Under the pieces are notes generated by a model, which searched no databases, had not been told where the DNA came from, and saw only the letters and a list, made by a program, of their open reading frames with translations. Shown piece after piece: positions 1 through 7,925 of a stretch of 64,000 nucleotides of DNA. The position numbers and the translations under genes are program-made. Where the stretch lies: assembly GCA_947495125.1 (NCBI GenBank), contig CANLXL010000003.1, positions 496,001 through 560,000 on the forward strand, in the 5' to 3' direction. How positions within the stretch are numbered: the first letter of the stretch is position 1; each line of letters starts with the position of its first letter. The stretch comes from an uncultured Flaviramulus sp. (GTDB taxonomy: Bacteria > Bacteroidota > Bacteroidia > Flavobacteriales > Flavobacteriaceae).

Positions 1-1
1 G

Positions 2-1069
2 GCAGAAGTACGATTTATGAGAGCCACCATGTACTCGTTCATGTATAATTTGTTTGGTCCGGTGCCCTTAAGAACATCTAGTAGCGACGAGCCCAACCTG
101 GCCAGAGCTACAAACGACGAGATGCTCAATTTTATTGAAAGCGAATTGATCGCAGCTGCACCCGATTTACCATTACAAGGCGAGCAATTTGGTAGAGCCA
201 CCAGAGGTGCTGCATATGGTGTTTTGGCGAAGCACTATTTGAACACTAAAAAATGGTCTAAAGTGGTTGAATATGCAGACTTAATCGATGGACTGGGGCA
301 ATACAGTCTTTATATGGCTGGAGATAACCCACATCGTGACCTGTTCAAACCGGCGTTTGAAACTATCGAAACTGAAACGATCTTTTCATATACGGTAACA
401 CCATTAATTAGTAGTACTGCAAACGCTATTATGTCGCATTCTTATCCTGAAAGTACCTATAAGTCTTTTGTAAATGGTGATGATGTGAAACTACCGAATC
501 AGTCCATTTCAGGAACTAAGAATAGAGTGTACGATCATTTCTTTAACTCCTTTCATCCGGATGACGATAGAAAAAAACAGATTATAAATCAGTACATCAA
601 TACCAACGATGAGACTATAACTCAGGAGCCAAATAAGAATAGTGCATTCAAGTATTGGCCGGATCCTGAGATGGATGCCTGGAGAAGTGGGCACGATTTC
701 AGAGTGGTAAGATATGCCGATATATTATTGTCTAAAGCAGAGGCTTTAAATGAATTGAATGGACCTAATCAGGTTACCATCGATCTTATAAATCAGGTAA
801 GAACCAGAGCCAAAGCTCCGGCCGTTGATCTAGGAGACTTCGGAGACAAGGAAGCTCTAAGAGATGCTATTCTTGATGAAAGAGGGTGGGAATTCTATTT
901 TGAAGGTAAGAGAAGAGAGGATTTAATTAGACATGGCAAATTTGTTAGTGCTAAGAAAAATCACCCGGTGCACCCGGTACCTTCTGCTGAAGATTTCAGA
1001 GTGTTAATTCCAATACCTCAGGCAGAAATTGATGCGAACCCGAACATGGTTCAGAATCCGGGGTATTAA
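2..1069 (+). CDS. SusD/RagB-like outer-membrane glycan-binding lipoprotein, 5' truncated
   Basis: The reading frame is open from base 2, so the gene starts upstream of the window; the ATG at 17 is internal, because the preceding codons read AEVRF, the usual SusD helix motif (AEAKFLRA). About 355 residues of the C-terminal part are visible. SusD hallmarks are seen: RYADILLSKAEALN, then an ILDERGWEFYFEGKRREDLIR stretch near the end, and a C-terminal QNPGY. By family, SusD proteins cap a SusC channel at the cell surface and bind oligosaccharides. The SusC partner is presumably just outside the window. GH36, GH97 and sulfatase genes follow on the same strand. Family call is very sure; the ligand is unknown. 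Confidence 0.93.
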   Translation, partial: AEVRFMRATMYSFMYNLFGPVPLRTSSSDEPNLARATNDEMLNFIESELIAAAPDLPLQGEQFGRATRGAAYGVLAKHYLNTKKWSKVVEYADLIDGLGQYSLYMAGDNPHRDLFKPAFETIETETIFSYTVTPLISSTANAIMSHSYPESTYKSFVNGDDVKLPNQSISGTKNRVYDHFFNSFHPDDDRKKQIINQYINTNDETITQEPNKNSAFKYWPDPEMDAWRSGHDFRVVRYADILLSKAEALNELNGPNQVTIDLINQVRTRAKAPAVDLGDFGDKEALRDAILDERGWEFYFEGKRREDLIRHGKFVSAKKNHPVHPVPSAEDFRVLIPIPQAEIDANPNMVQNPGY

Positions 1070-1080
1070 TACATTATAAA

Positions 1081-1099
1081 TTTGAGTTAGTTTAGTTTT
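1081..1099 (+). repeat. 3'-UTR motif shared by two susD-like genes
   Basis: The 19-nt stretch TTTGAGTTAGTTTAGTTTT starts 11 nt after the susD-like stop. It recurs with one mismatch at 12409-12427, 20 nt after the second susD-like stop. Both copies are followed by a hairpin. Its role is not known; it could be an RNA processing or stability element, or a remnant of SusCD unit duplication. Confidence 0.5.
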
Positions 1100-1109
1100 G
1101 AGTATGATG

Positions 1110-1140
1110 ACTCTCCCGGCCATTGGCGGGTCGGGGGAGT
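1110..1140 (+). terminator. Terminator-like GC-rich hairpin after susD-like gene
   Basis: A 12-bp stem (two G-T pairs) with a 7-nt loop is formed by 1110-1121 and 1129-1140, 41 nt after the stop. It lacks a clear U-tract, so it may be an attenuator or a 3'-end stabiliser that lowers expression of the downstream enzyme genes instead of a full terminator. Confidence 0.5.
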
Positions 1141-1209
1141 ATATCTGATGCTTCGAAAATGGACTGGATACACTTCAATTTTCTTTAATAAAATTCTGCA
1201 GGCTATATT

Positions 1210-3051
1210 ATGAAGTTTAAGATAGTATTAATGATCCTTTTAGTGGTCAATATATTAGGTAAAAAAGGGTTTTCGCAATCTGAAACCAGTGGTTATATGC
1301 TTAATGGTTTTAATATAGAAATTGTCGGAGATTTAAACGGGTTTTCTCTCGATTGGCAAACACAACAAATAGAGCCCAATTTAGAAATTGCAACGATCAC
1401 CTTAAAAAATTCTCAAGGAGCTATTCCTCCACAACTCTCATTAAAATGGGTAGTACAATCCAATAATATTGCCGGTTACTGGAGCAGCCAGGCTCATTTG
1501 GATAAAACCATTACCCCGGATTGGGGGCCGGCACAAGTAAAATCGATGTTATCGAGACATGCCCCGGTAATTTGTCTTTTCGGACATGACGATTCAAACC
1601 GACAAACCTTCGCCGTTTCAGAAGCATTAAGCACGGTCATCACAAGTACTTCTGTAAAAGAGGAAAACGGGATGATGTATAATGAAATTCAACTGTTTAC
1701 AGAAAAGCATAAAACATTAAAAACCTACGAAATACAGCTTCGGCTGGATACGCGACCCATACCATATTCAGAATCCATAGCCGACGTGGCTTCATGGTGG
1801 ACTACGTTTGAGTTGTATAAACCGTCTGTAGTTCCGGAAGCAGCAAAGTTACCCGTGTATTCAAGCTGGTATAGCTACCATCAAAATGTAACAAAAGAAG
1901 CCTTGGTTGAAGAATGTAAACTTGCCAAATCCATGGGATTTGAGTCCATTATTGTGGACGATGGTTGGCAGACCTTAGATAGTAACCGAGGGTATGCTTA
2001 TACCGGAGACTGGAAGCCGGAACGCATTCCTGAAATGAAGGCCTTTGTAGAGGCTGTTCATGATCTGGACATGAAGTTTATTCTATGGTACGCGGTTCCT
2101 TTTGTAGGTGAAAAATCGGAAGCTTATCAGCAAATGAAAGGTAAGTTTTTAAGTTATTGGGAGAGTCAGGGGACCTATGTGGTTGATCCCAGATTTCCGG
2201 AAGTACGGGATTTTATAATCAACACCTATATAGAAGCTGTAAAAGCATGGGATTTAGATGGTTTTAAATTGGATTTTTTAGGACGATTCAGAGCCGGAAA
2301 AGACACCAGGTTGGTGGCTGATGAAGGCCGTGATTATGCCTCCGTTAATGATGCTACAGATCGGCTTATGACCGATTTAATGACGTCGTTAAGAGCCATT
2401 AAACCTGATATTATGATTGAATTCCGGCAACCCTATACGGGGCCGGCCATGCGGAAGTATGGCAATATGCTCCGTGCATCAGACTGCCCGAATGTAGCCC
2501 TGATAAATCGTATAGGAACAACCGATCTCAGGCTGTTAAGCGGGAATACCGCCGTACATGCCGATATGTTGATGTGGCACTACAGTGAATCGGTTGAGGT
2601 GGCGGCTCTTCAACTCCTAAACGTAATGTTTTCTGTGCCTCAAATTTCCGTACGATTGGCAGATATTCCCCAAGAACAATTCAATATGATTCGCTTTTAT
2701 ACAGACTATTGGTTAAAAAACAGGAATACTCTTTTGGACGGTGAGTTCCTGCCGATAAGACCTCAGTCCAATTATCCTCTTATTTCCGCAAAGCATCACA
2801 ACAAAGAAATTATTGCATTATATGGGACATCATCTTTTTTCATTGATGACAAAACTCCCGAAAAGATAGACGTTATTAACGCAAAAATGTCTAAAGAAGT
2901 GATCTTGATTTCGAAAGAATCGGATGCTAATTTCACCTATGAAATTAAAGACTGCCAAGGGCATTTGCTGCATCATGGTGATATTGAAATTAAACAAGGA
3001 GCCAATTTATTCGAAGTGCCTGTATCCGGATTATTGTCTTTAAAAAAATAA
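1210..3051 (+). CDS. GH36-like alpha-galactosidase (clan GH-D), secreted
   Basis: 613 residues with an N-terminal signal peptide (about 1-22, ending near GFSQ). The catalytic TIM barrel starts near residue 215 (PVYSSWYSYHQ, VDDGWQ). D355 in DGFKLDFL fits the family nucleophile and D425 in RASDCPN the acid/base. These motifs place it in clan GH-D, closest to GH36. By family it would release terminal alpha-galactose in the periplasm or at the cell surface. It is shorter than classical GH36 enzymes (about 720 residues). It lies 21 nt upstream of the GH97 gene, probably in one operon. Alpha-N-acetylgalactosaminidase activity or a sulfated-galactose substrate cannot be excluded. Confidence 0.85.
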   Translation: MKFKIVLMILLVVNILGKKGFSQSETSGYMLNGFNIEIVGDLNGFSLDWQTQQIEPNLEIATITLKNSQGAIPPQLSLKWVVQSNNIAGYWSSQAHLDKTITPDWGPAQVKSMLSRHAPVICLFGHDDSNRQTFAVSEALSTVITSTSVKEENGMMYNEIQLFTEKHKTLKTYEIQLRLDTRPIPYSESIADVASWWTTFELYKPSVVPEAAKLPVYSSWYSYHQNVTKEALVEECKLAKSMGFESIIVDDGWQTLDSNRGYAYTGDWKPERIPEMKAFVEAVHDLDMKFILWYAVPFVGEKSEAYQQMKGKFLSYWESQGTYVVDPRFPEVRDFIINTYIEAVKAWDLDGFKLDFLGRFRAGKDTRLVADEGRDYASVNDATDRLMTDLMTSLRAIKPDIMIEFRQPYTGPAMRKYGNMLRASDCPNVALINRIGTTDLRLLSGNTAVHADMLMWHYSESVEVAALQLLNVMFSVPQISVRLADIPQEQFNMIRFYTDYWLKNRNTLLDGEFLPIRPQSNYPLISAKHHNKEIIALYGTSSFFIDDKTPEKIDVINAKMSKEVILISKESDANFTYEIKDCQGHLLHHGDIEIKQGANLFEVPVSGLLSLKK

Positions 3052-3072
3052 AAATCGATTAATCAAAAGCTT

Positions 3073-5064
3073 ATGAAAGCAAAACACATTCAAATTCAAA
3101 ACTTAGTATACATCATTGGTGTTATTCTTTTTATTTTGCCTAAGTCGGTATTAGCTCAAGAATATATAACGACGTCGCCGGATAGCAGTATTAAAGTCAT
3201 CGTGAAGTTCGATGAGGCTATAAAATATACGGTGTTTGTAGATGGCAAGCCGGTTATGAAGGAATCGAGTTTATCTCTAACTGTTGAAGGTCATGGTGTT
3301 TTAGGAAAAAACCCTAAGATAATCAAATCAAAAAAACGGTCTGTAGATCAGGTATTGAAACCGGAACTCAAAGTTAAATCTGAATTTATAAAGGATAATT
3401 TCAATGAACTTGAGCTCACTTTTAAAGGAAAGTATGCTGTGATTTTTAGAGTTTATGATAATGGTGTGGCCTATCGATACAAAACAAAGTTTAAAAATGA
3501 GATTACAGTATTAAACGAGTCCGCAACATTCAATTTTGTTGGGCAAAATGATATTTATTTTCCTAGAGAAAAAGAGTTTCAGTCGCATAACGAACGATTG
3601 TATGAGTTTGGTAAGTTGGACACCTTAGCAGTGGATGATTTGGCCAGTTTACCCACATTAATCCGGGCAGGAAAAACGAATGTACTTATTACGGAGACTG
3701 CGCTTTTAGATTATCCCGGAATGTGGTTAACCGGAAGCGTTGGGAGTGCCTTAATAGCCAAGTTTCCACCTTATGCTCTGGAGCAAAAAGTAGACCACAG
3801 GCGCTGGACTGACGATCGGGATATTCGAGTGTCAAAACCCGCAGATTTTATTGCTAAAACGGCTGGTAAAAGGTCGTTTCCATGGCGCGTGATTTGTTTG
3901 GCTAAGGATGACGCCGATCTCATAACAAATCAACTGACCTATCAATTAGCGGAGCCATGTAAAATAGAGGACACCTCATGGATTAAACCAGGGAAAGTAG
4001 CCTGGGATTGGTGGAATTATAATAATGTCTATGGTGTGGATTTTAGGGCAGGTGTCAATACCGATACCTATAAATATTATATCGATTTTGCATCAGAATA
4101 TGGGATTGAATACATTATTTTAGATGAAGGATGGTATGTTTTGGGCGATGTCCTGGATATTGTACCGAACGTTGATGTGCAAGAGCTAATAAACTATGGG
4201 AAATCTAAAGATGTCGGGGTTATTCTATGGGTAACCTGGAGTTCTTTAGATCAGAAGCTTGTTGAAGCTTTGGATGTGTTTAAGGCCTGGGGAGCCAAAG
4301 GGTTAAAAGTTGATTTTATGCAACGTGATGATCAATGGATGGTGAATTATTATGAACGGGTTGCGCATGAATGTGCCAAACGGGAATTGCTCGTAGATTT
4401 TCATGGATCCTATAAACCAGCCGGCTTAAGACGAACCTACCCTAACGTGTTAACCAGGGAAGGTGTAAAAGGTGCTGAGAATAATAAATGGGCAGATTAT
4501 ATAACCCCGAAACATAATCTTACCTTACCTTTTATAAGGATGGTTGCAGGACCTATGGATTATACACCGGGAGCTATGATCAATGCGCAAAAAGAGAATT
4601 TTGCCATTACCTGGAATAGACCTATGAGTATGGGAACCAGAGCACATCAGGTAGCAATGTATACCATTTATGAGAGTCCGTTGCAAATGCTTTGTGATAA
4701 TCCGAGCAACTATATGCGAGAAGATGAAACGACCAGATTTATAGCACAGATACCGGCAGTTTGGGATGAGACTAAAGTGTTGCACGCCAAAATAGGGACC
4801 TATATAGGATTAGCCAGAAGACGTGGTGATACCTGGTATATAGGTGTGATGAACAATGAAGTGAAAAGAGTATTAGATATAGATTTTTCCTTTTTGGAAA
4901 AAGGAAATTATGAGATAGATATATACAAGGATGGTATTAATACCGATAGGTATGCCAGCGATTATAAATTAGAAACAAGGCAAATAACAAATAGAAATAT
5001 CATAGAAGCTCAGCTCGCGCCAGGAGGTGGCTGGTCTGCGATTATTTCCAAAACAAACAAATAA
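3073..5064 (+). CDS. GH97 family alpha-glycoside hydrolase, retaining (alpha-galactosidase-type) branch
   Basis: 663 residues, the usual GH97 length. A signal peptide (about 1-29, ending VLAQ) is followed by the N-terminal beta-sandwich (30-300), a TIM barrel (about 305-565, beginning KVAWDWWNYNNVYG) and a small C-terminal beta-domain. In GH97 the inverting SusB-type alpha-glucosidases lack an Asp that the retaining alpha-galactosidase branch uses as nucleophile. Here GLKVDFMQRDDQ supplies that Asp as D414, and E469 (in KGAENN) sits where the acid/base is expected. A retaining alpha-galactosidase is therefore inferred, matching the GH36 upstream. It ends 3 nt before the next gene, so the two are very likely co-transcribed. 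Confidence 0.9.
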   Translation: MKAKHIQIQNLVYIIGVILFILPKSVLAQEYITTSPDSSIKVIVKFDEAIKYTVFVDGKPVMKESSLSLTVEGHGVLGKNPKIIKSKKRSVDQVLKPELKVKSEFIKDNFNELELTFKGKYAVIFRVYDNGVAYRYKTKFKNEITVLNESATFNFVGQNDIYFPREKEFQSHNERLYEFGKLDTLAVDDLASLPTLIRAGKTNVLITETALLDYPGMWLTGSVGSALIAKFPPYALEQKVDHRRWTDDRDIRVSKPADFIAKTAGKRSFPWRVICLAKDDADLITNQLTYQLAEPCKIEDTSWIKPGKVAWDWWNYNNVYGVDFRAGVNTDTYKYYIDFASEYGIEYIILDEGWYVLGDVLDIVPNVDVQELINYGKSKDVGVILWVTWSSLDQKLVEALDVFKAWGAKGLKVDFMQRDDQWMVNYYERVAHECAKRELLVDFHGSYKPAGLRRTYPNVLTREGVKGAENNKWADYITPKHNLTLPFIRMVAGPMDYTPGAMINAQKENFAITWNRPMSMGTRAHQVAMYTIYESPLQMLCDNPSNYMREDETTRFIAQIPAVWDETKVLHAKIGTYIGLARRRGDTWYIGVMNNEVKRVLDIDFSFLEKGNYEIDIYKDGINTDRYASDYKLETRQITNRNIIEAQLAPGGGWSAIISKTNK

Positions 5065-5067
5065 ATC

Positions 5068-6678
5068 ATGTTGAGATCAAAAGCACATAAGGTTTTAGTA
5101 CATTGGGGTTTCATAGTGGTATTCCTAAGTATATTTTCCTGTAATGAAGTAAAGGAAAACACCAAAACTGTAAAGGAAAAGCCCAATATTTTATGGATCT
5201 ATTTGGAAGATACAGCGCCACTTTTAGGCTGTTACGGCACCACGGAAATTGAAACACCTCATATTGATAGCTTGGCACAGCAAGGTGTTTTGTATAAGCA
5301 TGTTTTTATGCCTGCACCGGTATGTTCTGCAGCGCGATCGAGTATCATAACCGGGATGATGTCCACTACCATAGGGGCACATAATCATCATAGTTCCAGA
5401 ACTAAAGAATCGGCGATTCACTTACCGGAAGGATTAAAAACCATTCCGGAGATATTTAAAGAACATGGGTATTTCACTTTTAACAATGGTAAAGATGATT
5501 ATAATTTTGCTTACAATAGAAGAGATCTCTATTCGCAAGATTTTAGATTACATCCATTATATGGCAAAAGTGGTGTAAGAATAAATCTCACAACCTTAAA
5601 AGATAAACAGCCTTTCTTTGGGCAAATACAAATGTATGGTGGGAAAGAGATCTTTTCCAATGCTTTTAAAGATCGGGTGAAGAGACCTGTAGATCGGTCA
5701 AAAATAATATTGCCGCCATACCTGCCAGATCACCCTGCCATTGTTGAAGAATATGCAAATCACTTGGACGCCATACAAATTACAGATGAGAAAGTAGGTG
5801 AAATTATTAAGAAGCTTAGGGAAAGTAAAGTCCTGGAAAATACGATTGTTTTCTTTTTCTCGGATCATGGTATGCGAATCACCCGAAACAAACAATTCCT
5901 ATATGATGGCGGATTACATGTGCCATTAATTATTGCTGATTTTACTAAGAGTAACGAAAAGCTCTCGTCCGGATCGACTAATAGCGATCTCATTGCCGGA
6001 CTGGATCTCGGAACAAGTACTTTGGCATTGGCAGACATCGAAATTCCCGAATATATGGAAGGCGAAAATATATTTAGTAACACATACAACCGTAACTATG
6101 TGATATCGACCAGAGATCGGTGCGACTTTACTATAGATAGAATTCGATCTGTGCGATCAAAAGACTATAAATACATCCGCAATTTTAAGACCGACAGACC
6201 GTATACACAACCCACATACATGGATTTCGATGAGGTTGAGTTTGTTAAGGTAATGCGTCAGCTTCACGCCGACAAACAATTAAATGCCGTTCAGGATAGA
6301 TTCATGTCTGAAGAAAGGCCAACTGAAGAATTGTACAACCTTAAAGATGATCCTTATGAATTGCACAATCTCGCCACCAAACCTGAATACAAGGAGGTTT
6401 TGAATACGTATGCAGAAGTTCTAAATGATTGGATCGCCAAAACAGGTGATAAAGGGCGATATCCGGAAGATGAAAACAATCTAAAATTAATGTTGGGGAT
6501 TTGGGGAAAGCACGCTGTAAACCCCGAGTATGATGCTTTAAGAAAGAAATATCCCGATCTGGAAGGAGCTTTGGTTTTTCTGAAAAGGGCATCTTCCAAA
6601 TTAATAGACACGACATATGCAGAAGCCCCTTTACTCGATATCAATAGGGTGTTGGAAAAAGAAAGAACTACGAAATAG
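5068..6678 (+). CDS. S1-family sulfatase, lipoprotein
   Basis: 536 residues. The N-terminus has a hydrophobic segment ending in FSC (C25), suggesting a lipoprotein. The alkaline-phosphatase-like sulfatase fold follows: NILWIYLEDTAP near 39, the formylglycine motif C86-S-A-A-R90 (Ala variant of CxPxR), and FFFSDHGMR as the second metal-binding part. The C-terminal half carries the usual EELYNLKDDPYELHNLA motif. It needs conversion of C86 by a formylglycine-generating enzyme, not encoded here. It should remove sulfate esters from a glycan in the periplasm. Last gene of the operon after GH36 and GH97; it ends one base before the convergent AraC gene. Sulfate position specificity is unknown. Confidence 0.92.
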   Translation: MLRSKAHKVLVHWGFIVVFLSIFSCNEVKENTKTVKEKPNILWIYLEDTAPLLGCYGTTEIETPHIDSLAQQGVLYKHVFMPAPVCSAARSSIITGMMSTTIGAHNHHSSRTKESAIHLPEGLKTIPEIFKEHGYFTFNNGKDDYNFAYNRRDLYSQDFRLHPLYGKSGVRINLTTLKDKQPFFGQIQMYGGKEIFSNAFKDRVKRPVDRSKIILPPYLPDHPAIVEEYANHLDAIQITDEKVGEIIKKLRESKVLENTIVFFFSDHGMRITRNKQFLYDGGLHVPLIIADFTKSNEKLSSGSTNSDLIAGLDLGTSTLALADIEIPEYMEGENIFSNTYNRNYVISTRDRCDFTIDRIRSVRSKDYKYIRNFKTDRPYTQPTYMDFDEVEFVKVMRQLHADKQLNAVQDRFMSEERPTEELYNLKDDPYELHNLATKPEYKEVLNTYAEVLNDWIAKTGDKGRYPEDENNLKLMLGIWGKHAVNPEYDALRKKYPDLEGALVFLKRASSKLIDTTYAEAPLLDINRVLEKERTTK

Positions 6679-6695
6679 TTTAAAAAATATTTCGT
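6670..6695. terminator. Inverted repeat spanning both convergent stop codons
   Basis: ACGAAATA (6670-6677) and TATTTCGT (6688-6695) form a perfect 8-bp stem with a 10-nt A-rich loop. It overlaps the stop of the sulfatase (6676-6678) and the stop of the reverse-strand AraC gene (6680-6682), so it may end transcription in both directions. The stem is AT-rich and weak. Confidence 0.4.
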
Positions 6696-7555
6696 GTTCC
6701 TGTAAAGTTCTGCCTGAATTCTGAAGGCGTACAGTGCTGCTTTTTCTTAAACACACGATTAAAATGTGAGATATTATTGAATCCGCATTTAAAACAAATT
6801 TCGGAGACGCTATCATTGGTTTCGATAAGCTTTCTGGTAGCAAAACCTAATCGAAGATCATTAACAAATTCAATAAATGTTTTTCCGGTGCGCTGCTTGA
6901 TTAATCTGCTAAAAGAGATCACGGTCATATTGATTATGGATGCCGCGTCTTCAACTTTAATTTTTTGAGCGTAGTTCTCTTTAACAAAATTGTAGACCTT
7001 TTCAATACGTTTACTGTTGTGGAAATCATTTTGACCCTCGAAAGAAATATTGGTTAAGATCTTTTTATTTCTGGAAATTGCCAGATCATATAACAGGGAT
7101 TGGAAATCTAAAAAGTTATCAAACCCACTTTTTTTACTAATTAAGAACAGCTTTTCTTCAACACTTTTGGCTGTTTCCGCGGAAAACAAAATACCATGAT
7201 TGCTGCCTTTAAATAGTTCTTTTATCGGTTTGAAAATATTTTTGTTCAATATATGTTCGTCGAATAAGTACCTGGGAAACTGAATGGTTATTTCATGCAA
7301 TAACTGCGAGGTGTCATTATTGTGGTTTTCCCATCCGTGATAAACGTTGGGTCCAATCATTACCAGCTCGTATTCATCAATCTCTCCTATATGATCCCCA
7401 ACAACACGCTTAGCGCCTTTAGCATTACGAATAAAGTTGATCTCATACTCCGGATGAAAGTGAATAGGGAAATCGAAATCATGACGTTCCCTATCAAAAA
7501 CCAGGAAGCAATCATTCTCTTTTAACGGGGTAATTTCTCTGTGAATATCCATCAT
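6680..7555 (-). CDS. AraC-family transcriptional regulator with cupin sensor domain
   Basis: 291 residues. The N-terminal half (about 15-120) is an AraC-type cupin ligand-binding domain (PIHFHPEYEINFI, GPNVYHGWEN). The C-terminal half (about 185-285) holds two helix-turn-helix motifs, the second with the classic SVSEICFKCGFNNISHFNRVFKKK signature followed by TPSEFR. Two in-frame ATG codons (7555 and 7552) are possible starts. It is transcribed divergently from the SusC gene across a 340-bp region with 14-bp direct repeats of a type AraC proteins bind. It probably senses a sugar released from the locus substrate and activates susCD; the ligand is not known. Confidence 0.93.
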   Translation of the reverse strand: MMDIHREITPLKENDCFLVFDRERHDFDFPIHFHPEYEINFIRNAKGAKRVVGDHIGEIDEYELVMIGPNVYHGWENHNNDTSQLLHEITIQFPRYLFDEHILNKNIFKPIKELFKGSNHGILFSAETAKSVEEKLFLISKKSGFDNFLDFQSLLYDLAISRNKKILTNISFEGQNDFHNSKRIEKVYNFVKENYAQKIKVEDAASIINMTVISFSRLIKQRTGKTFIEFVNDLRLGFATRKLIETNDSVSEICFKCGFNNISHFNRVFKKKQHCTPSEFRQNFTGTRNIF

Positions 7556-7566
7556 TTGTGTTTTAG

Positions 7567-7580
7567 TTGATGTAAAAATA
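7567..7580 (+). promoter_or_regulatory. Putative AraC-type operator half-site 1 (araC-proximal)
   Basis: TTGATGTAAAAATA, identical to the copy at 7762, lies 12 bp upstream of the AraC start codon on the other strand. It may serve autorepression or looping with the susC-proximal pair. Confidence 0.5.
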
Positions 7581-7740
7581 TAATATTATTTGATAATATA
7601 GTACATGTTCATTGTGTTTTTTTTAAATTAATATGTTTTTAAAATTAATAAGTAAATAATTGTTTTATAGAGTATTACATATGTTGTGTCGAATAAAATT
7701 ATTGTAAGATTAATATTATGTTAATATATTATTAATAAAA

Positions 7741-7754
7741 TTGATGTAAAAGTA
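7741..7754 (+). promoter_or_regulatory. Putative AraC-type operator half-site 2
   Basis: TTGATGTAAAAGTA differs by one base from the other two copies. Its spacing to the next copy is exactly 21 bp, two helical turns, which is the arrangement bound by AraC-family dimers as a direct repeat. Confidence 0.6.
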
Positions 7755-7761
7755 TCATGTA

Positions 7762-7775
7762 TTGATGTAAAAATA
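7762..7775 (+). promoter_or_regulatory. Putative AraC-type operator half-site 3 (promoter-proximal)
   Basis: TTGATGTAAAAATA ends one base before the putative -33 element of the susC promoter. This is the position of class-II activator half-sites such as araI2 that contact the sigma factor. Confidence 0.6.
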
Positions 7776-7776
7776 C

Positions 7777-7807
7777 TTGTTGACGGATAGCTATTCATCT
7801 AGTTTTG
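7777..7807 (+). promoter_or_regulatory. Putative susC promoter (TTG / TANNTTTG type)
   Basis: TAGTTTTG at 7800-7807 matches the Bacteroidota -7 consensus TANNTTTG exactly. TTG at 7777 or 7780 lies 20 or 17 bases upstream as the -33 element. It directly follows the AraC-type repeats and leaves a 5' UTR of about 110 nt before the SusC start. Confidence 0.6.
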
Positions 7808-7925
7808 GAGGATATTTATTTGTGACGTTTTTGTGAATAAATAGTAAACTAAATAATTACTTAAATCAAGGTGAAAAAATAACAGTTCAAAACGAATCTT
7901 GATGAATCTAAAGCATGTATTAATT

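Larger units (their letters stand above)
7556..7901. other. Regulatory intergenic region between araC-like and susC-like genes
   Basis: About 345 bp of very AT-rich DNA without a gene. It holds three copies of a 14-bp repeat and a flavobacterial promoter (listed separately). The stretch 7600-7740 is nearly pure A/T with no other motif I can support. Confidence 0.7.

Noticed and set aside
6341-6644. Two reverse-strand open frames of 91 and 96 codons inside the first sulfatase
   Set aside because: They lie within a well-supported sulfatase gene and show no protein-like pattern.
7600-7740. Possible origin or curved-DNA element in the AT-rich araC-susC gap
   Set aside because: High AT content alone, without DnaA-box-like motifs or phased A-tracts that I could support.
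7899-7925. TTG (7899) or ATG (7902) as start of the SusC gene
   Set aside because: The ATG at 7926 gives a canonical signal peptide; the earlier starts add nine non-hydrophobic residues. They cannot be fully excluded.
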